Assembly: GCF_001050235.1 (NCBI RefSeq)
Contig: NZ_DF967972.1
Coordinates: 1,068,475-1,132,474, forward strand
DNA: 64,000 nucleotides
Source of the DNA: Longilinea arvoryzae
Lineage (GTDB): Bacteria > Chloroflexota > Anaerolineae > Anaerolineales > Anaerolineaceae
Direction of reading: 5' to 3'
Positions 25,692 through 33,900 of this stretch are shown here, piece after piece; the first letter of the stretch is position 1, and each line of letters opens with the position of its first letter. The notes below the pieces were generated by a model. It had not been told where the DNA came from and made no database searches. It saw only the letters and a program-made list of their open reading frames with translations. The translations under genes were made by a program, and so were the position numbers.

Positions 25692-25774
25692 TCACCCCGG
25701 AGGGGGATGCAAATCAACCCCTCGTGGGGTGAGGCGTATCTCCTTTCGGGGATTTTGTTTTCTCGGAAGGAGAT
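25692..25774 (+). promoter_or_regulatory. Structured leader that can hide the ribosome binding site
   Basis: Two hairpins precede the methyltransferase-helicase gene. The first pairs TCACCCC-GGAGGGG (25692-25705) with CCCCTC-GTGGGGTGA (25718-25732). The second pairs ATCTCCTT (25738-25745) with AAGGAGAT (25767-25774), the latter being the Shine-Dalgarno of ATG 25779. This layout fits translational control by an RNA switch or a leader-binding protein; no known riboswitch class was recognised. Confidence 0.5.
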
Positions 25775-25778
25775 CCAA

Positions 25779-28700
25779 ATGCGTCCACCAGCAATTGAAC
25801 GGATGGGGTATTACCCCACGGATGAGCCGGTTGTCGAGATCATCCGCACTTTTGTCGAGCCGCCCACGGAAAAAGGGCGGTTATTTGATCCCTGCGCGGG
25901 AGAAGGAAGAGCCGCGGCTGCTTTGGGAACGGCGCTCAACTGCGAGACTTGGGGAGTAGAACTCTCTCCGGATCGGGCGGAAAAAGCGCAGCGCGTGCTG
26001 GACAAGGTCTATCAGGCGCCCTGGCAGGCCTGCGTGCTCAGCGACGAAAGCGTTTCGTGGCTGTATCTGAACCCGCCTTACGAATTTGATCGTTTTGAAA
26101 ACCAGAAGCGCCTGGAGTGGGACTTCCTCAAAACCACCTCGGCAAAGTTGATGCGCGGCGGTCTGCTCACCTACATCATCCCGCAGAAGATCCTCGGTAT
26201 GGTGGAAGTGGCGCGGCTGCTGGCTAGCCAGTACGAGGCGATCACCATTGTGCGTTTCCCAGATGGGCTGTACGAAAAGTTCAAGCAGGTGGTGGTGCTG
26301 GCGTACAAGCGCAAGGTCTTCCGGGCGCCAGATGAGGATGCTGTCCATGCTCTGCAAGCACATGCAACAATGGACCTGGAACCAATCCGAGCCGCTGATG
26401 AGGCGGTCTACCGGCTGCTGCCTGCGCCGGTGCGCGGCGCGAATGGAAAGCCGGTGGTTTTCAAGCGCACCGATTGGGAGCCGGAAGAGGTGGTGGAAGC
26501 AACCGTCGCGGCCGGCGTTCAACAAACGAGCGAATGGCTGGATCTGATCCATCCGAATCGCAGCGCCGTGCAGTTGTCGCAGCCGGTAATGCCATTGAAG
26601 AAAGGGCATATCGCCATGCTGATGGCTTCCGGCATGATGGGCACGGTGCGGCTGACCGATGACGCCGGCAAGCCGATGCTGATCAAAGGGCGCGTGGTGA
26701 AGGTTGTGGAGAAGACCGAGCAACCCGACGCCAAAGAAGCGGATACAGTCGTGGAGACCTACAAAGATCGCTTCGTCACGACGGTGGCGGTCCTGCGGCA
26801 AGATGGTATCGAGGTGATCAAGGACGTGGGCGGGTTGTCGAACTTCATGAAGGCGTACGGCGAGCAGATCGCCGCGCACGTGCTGGAGACCTACCGCCCG
26901 CTTTATAACCTGAACCCAACGGAGAAGGAAATCGCTGTGCTAGATTCCCTTGGCACACAGCGCAAGCGGCTGCCAGGCCAGGACCGTGCCGGGCTTCTCC
27001 CGGCGCAACGGCACGCAGCTGCCGCAATGGCGCGTTCGATCCACCGTCATGGGGTTGGCAACATGCAAGGGGAGATGGGCGTTGGCAAATCGACGGTTGG
27101 CGCGGCAGTCATCGAACTGCTGGATGCCTATCCGGCACTCATCCTTTGCCCGCCGCACTTGGTGCCCAAGTGGATCCGCGAGATCGAGGAAGTGATCCCT
27201 GGCGCGCATGCGCGTGAGCTGCGCCGGATTGGGCGAAACAGCGACGAGATGGCAGATGCCAATGATGTACTCGATTTTCTGTACCAGTATCAACTGGCTT
27301 GTGAGACAGCCAAAAGAACAGGTGGAGCAAAACCAAAGTGGGTGGCCGTTGTGGCGCATACCTCGGCAAAGTACGGTGCTGGGTGGCGACCGGCGGTGAT
27401 TTATAAGAAGACCAGAGACCCGTTGACCGGAAAACTTGTAGATGCCTGTGCCTGCCCGGTCTGTGGGCAGGTGGTGATGGACAGTCAAGACGGCCTGGTA
27501 GTTCCGGTGACGGACGCCAGTATCCTGGCTGAGAAACGGCGGTTCTGCCGCCAGCGCGTCCCCGGTTGGGAACTGGATACAGACGGCCGGCGCAAGCTGG
27601 ACGCGAACGGTGAAACGGTGTGGGGGTTACGCCCCTGCAATACTCCACTCTTTACCTTCAACGGCGCGCGCCGCTACAGCATCGCTGAGTACGTGGCGAA
27701 ACACGAGAAGGGCACTTTTAAAATTCTTGTCGCCGATGAATGCCTTGTGAAAGACACAATGGTTGAAACCAATATGGGGCCAAAGGCTATTCAGGACATT
27801 TGTGAGGGGGACATCGTTTTGTCATTCAACCACACTTCAGAAAAGATTGAATTCAAAAGGGTTGTCCGAACAATGAAGAATCCTGCGCCACAAAGGCTGA
27901 TTAGCTTTGCTGGCATTGTCTGCACAGCGAATCATCCTATCTACACCGATGAGGAGAATTATGTCGAAGCACAAAAAGTCAGTGGAAAGACAGTGCGAGT
28001 ACTGCGGAAAGACATTCATGACATACAACAGAGGAGAAAACACAGCACGCTTCTGCTCCAAATCTTGCGGATCATTGAGCTGGTCACCGGAAGTCAAAAA
28101 GCGAATGGCGGATGCTCACCGCAAACCTATGGTGAAGTGCACATGCCTGCAATGTGGACAAGAATTCTTCGTGCCACCGACCGGGCGCACCTCTGCAAAC
28201 CGCAAGTTCTGTTCGAGAAAATGCAACGCGGTCTATCGTTTCAAAGATCCAGAAGTATGGGAACCAATCGTTGCGAAAATGCATCTGAAAGGGAATCCTA
28301 CGAAAGGAACCAGGCAACCACAAATATCAGAACGGATGAGGATGAACAATCCCATGCATTTACCGGGCATAAAGGAGAAAATGAGAGAGAAATTGCTTGG
28401 CAAGACCTTTCTTGCACGAGGTGGAAACGGAACCGTTACCAAACAGCAGGAGAGATTGCGCCAGGCGCTCGGGTTGCCAGAAGCGCTGATGGAGTATGTC
28501 ATCGCAACCAAAAAAGCACAAGGCTTGCTCCCATCACTTCCGCCCTCATACAAAGTGGATCTGGCAATTCCAGAGGTGAGGTTGGCAATCGAGGTGGATG
28601 GAAAAACCCACAAGCTGAAGAAGTGGAAATTTCTCGACCAGCGCAAAACAGCGGTCTTGAATCAATTAGGGTGGACTGTGTTGAGATTTTGGAACGAGGA

Positions 28701-30197
28701 AATCGATCAGGATTTGAACAAGTGTGTCCAGACGGTTATGTCTACAATCTCGAGGTTGAAGGGAATAACAACTACTTCGCAAACGGAGTGCTAGTCCACA
28801 ACTGCCATGAATTCAAATCCAAGTCAAGTGATCGCGGAGTAGCATTCCACCAGTTGGTGACCGCTGCCAAACAAACGCTCACCCTCACCGGTACGTTCTT
28901 CGGCGGTAAGAGTACCAGTATTTTCTGGTTACTGCATCGCTTGAACCGTGGCGTCCGGCGCGACTTCGCCTTCCATGATGAAAAACGGTGGGCGCGGTTG
29001 TATGGAGTGCTGGAATCCACCCGCCGGCGCAGGCGCAACGATGACGCGGATGAAGACGGTGTCTACACAGGAAACCGGCGTTATCGCAACCAGGCGAAGG
29101 AACAACCAGGTGTGAGTCCGGCCATCGTTAGCCGGCTGCTAGACACGACGATCTTTCTCAGCCTGAAAGACCTGAACCTGGCACTGCCGGTATACAAGGA
29201 GGAGGTGGTGGCCCTGGATATGTTGGACGATCAAGGGCAGCAGTACCGCAACATGGACAGTGGCCTCAAGCAGTTAGCGCTGCAATCTAGTCGCTACCTG
29301 TCCACCTGGTTGCAATGGAGCCTGGCGCGGCCGAACTCCGCGTTCCGGGATGAGGTTGTGCTGGTGGATGAGGTGGAGGACGAGGACGGCAAGAGTGTGC
29401 GCAAAGTGCCGCTGATGGAGCTGCCGGCAATCAATCCGAACGGCCACAAGTGGCTGCCAAAAGAAAACTGGCTGGCCGACTTCTGCAAGACTGAGAAGCA
29501 GCAGGGTCGCAAGGTTCTGGTGTACGTCCGTCAAACTGGGACCAGGGACATACAAGACCGCGTGCAACTGCCGCTCCAGGCGAATGGGTTGCGAGTCTCG
29601 ATCCTTGGCGGTAACGTGGATCCGCGCAAGCGGGAAGACTGGATCGCCAGGCGTGTGAACGGGATCGACGTTCTGATCTGTAATCCGCGACTGGTGGCCA
29701 CCGGGCTGGACCTGATCCAATTCTCATCCGTTGTGTTCTTTGAAATTGAATGGAGTCTCTACACCTTATGGCAAAGCGTTCGGAGAGTATGGCGGTTAGG
29801 CCAGACTCAGCCGGTCAAGGCGATCTTCACAGTCTACAACTCGGCGATGGAGGCAAAGGGTCTGACCCTGATGGGCAGAAAGATGAAAGCCGCGCAGCTC
29901 GTCTACGGAGATGAGGTTGGCGGCGCTATCGTACCGGAAGAGGAGGGCGACTTTTTGACGCAGCTTGCGCGCGATGTACTGGATGGAGCAAAGCTCTCAG
30001 ACCTGCAAACCTTGTTCGCCGATGACCTGCAGGTGAGTCACAACCCGCTGGGCAGCCTGACTATGCCAAGTGCGGCGATCCTGCCTGGCCCGAAGGTGTT
30101 GACGTGGGACGAGTGGGTATCGCAGAAAACGGTGATTGTTCGGAAATTGAGGAGAAAGGAGGTGATGCCGGAGGGTCAGATGGGATTGGGAATTTAA
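25779..30197 (+). CDS. DUF6094-type methyltransferase fused to SNF2-like helicase, intein-containing
   Basis: ATG 25779 follows AAGGAG; the precursor is 1472 residues and the spliced protein about 1118. Residues 1-200 form an N6-adenine methyltransferase (motif I FDPCAGEGR, catalytic NPPY). Helicase motifs follow: Walker A GEMGVGKST near residue 431, a DECH box, and motif VI QSVRRVWRLGQTQPV near 1334. The intein (27741-28802) sits exactly between the E and C of DECH, so the helicase cannot work unless spliced. Methylase-helicase fusions are known from phage and integrative elements (for example DarB-like anti-restriction proteins), and a role in protecting or processing element DNA is inferred. 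A CPVCG...CNTPL cysteine set suggests a zinc site before the intein. Confidence 0.85.
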   Translation: MRPPAIERMGYYPTDEPVVEIIRTFVEPPTEKGRLFDPCAGEGRAAAALGTALNCETWGVELSPDRAEKAQRVLDKVYQAPWQACVLSDESVSWLYLNPPYEFDRFENQKRLEWDFLKTTSAKLMRGGLLTYIIPQKILGMVEVARLLASQYEAITIVRFPDGLYEKFKQVVVLAYKRKVFRAPDEDAVHALQAHATMDLEPIRAADEAVYRLLPAPVRGANGKPVVFKRTDWEPEEVVEATVAAGVQQTSEWLDLIHPNRSAVQLSQPVMPLKKGHIAMLMASGMMGTVRLTDDAGKPMLIKGRVVKVVEKTEQPDAKEADTVVETYKDRFVTTVAVLRQDGIEVIKDVGGLSNFMKAYGEQIAAHVLETYRPLYNLNPTEKEIAVLDSLGTQRKRLPGQDRAGLLPAQRHAAAAMARSIHRHGVGNMQGEMGVGKSTVGAAVIELLDAYPALILCPPHLVPKWIREIEEVIPGAHARELRRIGRNSDEMADANDVLDFLYQYQLACETAKRTGGAKPKWVAVVAHTSAKYGAGWRPAVIYKKTRDPLTGKLVDACACPVCGQVVMDSQDGLVVPVTDASILAEKRRFCRQRVPGWELDTDGRRKLDANGETVWGLRPCNTPLFTFNGARRYSIAEYVAKHEKGTFKILVADECLVKDTMVETNMGPKAIQDICEGDIVLSFNHTSEKIEFKRVVRTMKNPAPQRLISFAGIVCTANHPIYTDEENYVEAQKVSGKTVRVLRKDIHDIQQRRKHSTLLLQILRIIELVTGSQKANGGCSPQTYGEVHMPAMWTRILRATDRAHLCKPQVLFEKMQRGLSFQRSRSMGTNRCENASERESYERNQATTNIRTDEDEQSHAFTGHKGENEREIAWQDLSCTRWKRNRYQTAGEIAPGARVARSADGVCHRNQKSTRLAPITSALIQSGSGNSRGEVGNRGGWKNPQAEEVEISRPAQNSGLESIRVDCVEILERGNRSGFEQVCPDGYVYNLEVEGNNNYFANGVLVHNCHEFKSKSSDRGVAFHQLVTAAKQTLTLTGTFFGGKSTSIFWLLHRLNRGVRRDFAFHDEKRWARLYGVLESTRRRRRNDDADEDGVYTGNRRYRNQAKEQPGVSPAIVSRLLDTTIFLSLKDLNLALPVYKEEVVALDMLDDQGQQYRNMDSGLKQLALQSSRYLSTWLQWSLARPNSAFRDEVVLVDEVEDEDGKSVRKVPLMELPAINPNGHKWLPKENWLADFCKTEKQQGRKVLVYVRQTGTRDIQDRVQLPLQANGLRVSILGGNVDPRKREDWIARRVNGIDVLICNPRLVATGLDLIQFSSVVFFEIEWSLYTLWQSVRRVWRLGQTQPVKAIFTVYNSAMEAKGLTLMGRKMKAAQLVYGDEVGGAIVPEEEGDFLTQLARDVLDGAKLSDLQTLFADDLQVSHNPLGSLTMPSAAILPGPKVLTWDEWVSQKTVIVRKLRRKEVMPEGQMGLGI
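27741..28802 (+). other. Intein in the DECH box of the helicase
   Basis: 354 codons in frame with the host gene. Block A starts at Cys1 (CLVKDTMVETNMGPKAIQDI), block B is IVCTANHPIY with the TxxH-type His, block F is YVYNLEVEGNNNYFANG, and block G is VLVHN followed by extein Cys+1. All standard splicing residues are present: C1, the B-block His, the penultimate His, the terminal Asn and C+1. The stretch between blocks B and F shows no in-frame LAGLIDADG or HNH motif and reads like non-protein sequence, yet has no stop. A separate endonuclease gene occupies that stretch in another frame. Confidence 0.9.
27961..28794 (+). CDS. Out-of-frame DUF559-type endonuclease nested in the intein
   Basis: A 277-residue gene in the +1 frame relative to its host, wholly inside the intein, with GAGGAGAATT ideally placed before ATG 27961. 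The protein has two zinc-finger-like CxxC...CxxxC units (CEYCGKTF/FCSKSC and CLQCGQEF/FCSRKC) and a NUMOD-like DNA-binding motif (RMRMNNPMHLPGIKEKMRE). A C-terminal Vsr/DUF559 PD-(D/E)XK nuclease follows (KVDLAIPEVRLAIEVDGKTH, then LGWTVLRFWNEEI). It ends nine bases before the intein end, overlapping block F. Zinc fingers plus NUMOD plus Vsr-like nuclease is a known homing-endonuclease composition; the host intein is presumably what it mobilises. Confidence 0.85.
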   Translation: MSKHKKSVERQCEYCGKTFMTYNRGENTARFCSKSCGSLSWSPEVKKRMADAHRKPMVKCTCLQCGQEFFVPPTGRTSANRKFCSRKCNAVYRFKDPEVWEPIVAKMHLKGNPTKGTRQPQISERMRMNNPMHLPGIKEKMREKLLGKTFLARGGNGTVTKQQERLRQALGLPEALMEYVIATKKAQGLLPSLPPSYKVDLAIPEVRLAIEVDGKTHKLKKWKFLDQRKTAVLNQLGWTVLRFWNEEIDQDLNKCVQTVMSTISRLKGITTTSQTEC

Positions 30198-30200
30198 GAA

Positions 30201-30230
30201 CACAGGCTCAGGGTTATTCCTGAGCCTGTG
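30201..30230. terminator. Bidirectional terminator between convergent genes
   Basis: A perfect 12-bp inverted repeat (CACAGGCTCAGG with CCTGAGCCTGTG, loop GTTATT) lies between the helicase stop and the stop of the convergent 253-residue gene, overlapping the latter's last codons. Confidence 0.7.
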
Positions 30231-30975
30231 ATTTATGATTTGCCTGTCGTTTTTCCCCTAGCTCTTTCCGCAACTTTTCCAGTGTAATATTTAGGTCATT
30301 AATTATTTTAAGAGCTAATCGATCAAATTTATAATTATCGTTGCCTGTTTCTTTTTCATTCCCTTTCTTGGTTATTTTAGTTCTTTCCGATGTTGGCTCG
30401 AACAATTCCATCCATTTTAAAATTGTCATCATTATATTTTGCTCAGTTTCATCTAAGGCATCGAGCGCAACAGGATCTATTTGAATAGGTTTATCAATTT
30501 GGCTGATTTTCATTAGCAATAAAATTGGTATTAAGCGAGACATATCGATAAACAAATTAGAAGCAAGCCTATCCTTTTCATCCCCATGATAATAGGCAAA
30601 AGGGTCATTGTCAGGTCGTAATCGATCTAGAACTAACAGGATGTTTTCATAAGACTTAAGAGGGTATGCTTTACCAGGTAATGATGCCCGGTGTTCCCAT
30701 ATTCTTAAAATTGTTTCTGTTGCTTCCTTCTGGCCTTGGTTACGCTCATCCTCTGTTTTGCCATGTTCTGCTTTATCGATAAGCTCAGCCAAATGGTGGG
30801 ACATCCATCGGCCAAGGGTATCAACACCATCCTCAAAACCTAGTTCACGAACCAGGTAACGTCCAAGTTCCAATACTTCCTTCGGCGGCTTCGATTGTTC
30901 CATCTGCTCGGAAGAGGAGGACTCTATCGAATTGAGATTCTTTCGTTTTTTCTTCGTCATATCTTGAGTAGTCAT
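30214..30975 (-). CDS. Unknown protein after the STAND NTPase gene
   Basis: 253 residues, soluble and mostly helical, with a charged low-complexity N terminus (KKKRKNLNSIESSSSEQMEQ) and a Lys/Glu-rich C terminus. No family was recognised. ATG 30975 has GGAG 11 bases upstream and lies 131 bases inside the end of the preceding large gene in another frame; ATG 30903 is an alternative that still overlaps. The coupling suggests a partner or regulator of the large NTPase. Confidence 0.55.
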   Translation of the reverse strand: MTTQDMTKKKRKNLNSIESSSSEQMEQSKPPKEVLELGRYLVRELGFEDGVDTLGRWMSHHLAELIDKAEHGKTEDERNQGQKEATETILRIWEHRASLPGKAYPLKSYENILLVLDRLRPDNDPFAYYHGDEKDRLASNLFIDMSRLIPILLLMKISQIDKPIQIDPVALDALDETEQNIMMTILKWMELFEPTSERTKITKKGNEKETGNDNYKFDRLALKIINDLNITLEKLRKELGEKRQANHKSQAQE

Positions 30976-33900
30976 CGCCTTTATTACTCCGAGTTATTTC
31001 TATTTCTATAATTAGATCAAAACCTGATTTAGCAAGAAATGCCTTTAGTGCCTCTCTATCGATCGAAAGGCGCCAACCATTTGATCGAATGTTTTGATCA
31101 TACCTTCGACTATATGCTCGTTCGCCACTGAGGTCGTCTCCCCAGGGTTCATAAATGAATATTCTTTTCCCATTTCCATTTTGAACCCAGTTTACCTGTT
31201 TATCATATACCATCGAGATGTTTAATTCTTTTCTCGTTCTTTCTGACGGTTCACTTTCAATTCTTCGAATTTCGTACCGTAAGGGATCTGTTTCCTCTAT
31301 CCCAAGTCCTTGTTCTTGACTAGTAAGCCATCCAATTAATGTATATGGATCCGTTTTTATTTCAAGCTCGTCTCCAGCCGGAGGAATCCTATAATCCCAT
31401 GAGCTCTCTATCGTCTGCAGAGAACGAACAAGCGCTGCGGCGGTTTTAGGAGAAACTAAGGCTGAATTTACATGTACAGTTGATTGAAAGTTATATGATT
31501 TAGTTTCGTGATAACCATTTACTACAATAAAACCGACATCATCGTTCAAGCCTAACTCAGTAAGAAATTCTTTATCATCAACTGCATCTAACCATCTATC
31601 AAGACTTTTCTGAGGTTCCCTCCATAGTTGGGTTTCTAGTGGTTTTGGAGCTAGTATATCAGCAAGCCACAGCTCAGGCATAGCAAGACCTTCTTCATTA
31701 ACCAAAAGTTCATAACAGTAGGAATCATCTTTACTTTCTTTTGTAAGAGCTCTAAACTTCATAAGCTCACCAATTGCGCACCACATTGCATGCCATTCCA
31801 AGTAAGTATGGTACCTTTCTATAATAGGACGAGATCCATGATCATGCGTCATATAATAAGATGATTCGTCACCACGATGACGTTTTCGAGGTTCATCATC
31901 CCAACGCCAAGGATTAGATTTTACATTCCAGTGATCGACTATCCACGACTCTGCTATATCAAGAAACTCTTCTCCATCCACATTTGCAAATATCCTTATA
32001 GCCGATGTATACCAATAAGGAAGAGTATCCATCGAATCAAAGCGGAATTTTCGGTCTTTCTTTTCCTGTCTCGAATATTTATCGAACCCAACTTTGTAAG
32101 AATCTCGCCCTTTTCTTCTGGGAATTGGGCTGGTATTTGCTCGATCTAGAGCATTCCTTTGAGAAAGATCTATTTCAATGTACCCACTCTTGATTAATTT
32201 AAGAACGGCAGATTTAGCGAATGAGCGTAAGAGGACATGGGGGAAATCATCATTCGTGGCGATCTCCAATAACCACAAACCATGTTTTGAGATCGCCGAG
32301 GGCGTTTCGCTGGCTATTCGCTCGAATGTAATTACGAGCCATAGCTGAGCTGCAAGCCAATAAAATGGAGCATTGGGGTCTCGGAAACTTGCTTCATCTG
32401 TTCGGTTAAATAGATGGACAAGTTCATCAATTATTTCGAGATTTCCAGACTGAGCCATGCGGCGGATCGCATGTGCCGCACGCCACCTGATTCTGGCATC
32501 AAAGTCTCCTAAAAGCGCATACAGAAACCGAGCAAATGCACTCGCATGATTAATTGGAATATCTCCGATATTCCAATTTTCCTGATCTGACATAGGTATT
32601 CGCTTAATTAGTCTGCTGGCATAGCGTGAGATGACTTGTGCGGCTTCTTGTGGTGAACAATACTGCCCGATAATTCCGACAAGTGCATAAATTGTTGGAG
32701 CTTTAAGAACATCAACATGTCTTTCTAAAGCATCAAGTAATCCGGTGCAAATTTGCGAGTCTGGAAGGTCGGTTTTGCTAAGCATTTCTGAGAGGAAAGA
32801 TTTGTCGTAATCAGGCCAGCTACAGAAGTAAGGAAGACGTTCGATCACGATTTGAAGCAAACGATTGTTGCACCAGGAAGAAACAGCGGGAGACCCTGAC
32901 CAGTTTTCCACGCATCTAGAAATCTCATGACCCAATTCGTATCCCGATAAATATCGAAAATCAAGTTTGCTTAATACATCAAGATATGCTTTTCGATCTT
33001 TCAATTGAACCACAGTATGGATTCGCTCCAAAATTTTATTGGTAGGGACGTATATTCCTTGAATTCGAGCTTCTTCGTATATTTTAGCAATAACGTAACT
33101 AAGCTCTTCTTCTGAAGTGAATCGATGATCTGAAAAATCCACATCTGCTAATGGATCTTTCTTTCCATTACCCTCCAGACTTTCGAGGCCATTATCTAAA
33201 TCATGCAATTTTGGCTTCTCCTTTTGATGAAACTCAGTTGCTTTGATTAATTGTGCTTTCCAAAAATTATTTCCACCTTGTTCCGGTACTGAAATTAACT
33301 TATCTACAAATTTAGATCGAGTTCCTCTACCAAACCACAATAACTCATCCCTAGCAATATTTTCTGTAAAGACATTATTATTTTGTTTATCCTTTCCATT
33401 ACCTTGCTTATCTATAACTTGACAAATTAATTCTTCATCAATTTCATCGAGTAAAGGCGATAAGGAGGAAACCTGAGTAGGCGAGACTGTATTTAATGAA
33501 AGTGCTGCTTCTAAAATGGCGGGAAGTAATGATTCTTTGTGTGCGATATTTTCATCATCCCATCTTGCTGTAATTGCTAACGAAAATGGAAAATCGAGAG
33601 TGGCAATGGCTTGTGCAGCATCTTTCCAAGGAAAATGATCATACCCATCCAATCGAACACCAGCATCACACACAATTACCGCAAAATCCTTTGCTACATG
33701 GCGTCTACCTTCCGCTGCCATTTTATCGATAGCCCGATGACTAAACGGTTTAAAAATAGAAATCTCATGAATAACATCAATGTTTACTTCACCGGCAACC
33801 CGGAAGGCGTCCTTAAAAATCACCTCTGCATCATCTTGACTGATGGGCAAAAGGAATCGAGCGAAATTCGAAAATGCCTCAATTTTATCTTCTGCAGAAC

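Noticed and set aside
27961..28794. Sequencing frameshifts splitting a normal in-frame intein endonuclease
   Set aside because: The nested gene has its own well-placed ribosome site, ATG and stop, and its 3' end overlaps intein block F in the other frame, which two random indels would not create. It is kept only as the test that could refute the finding.
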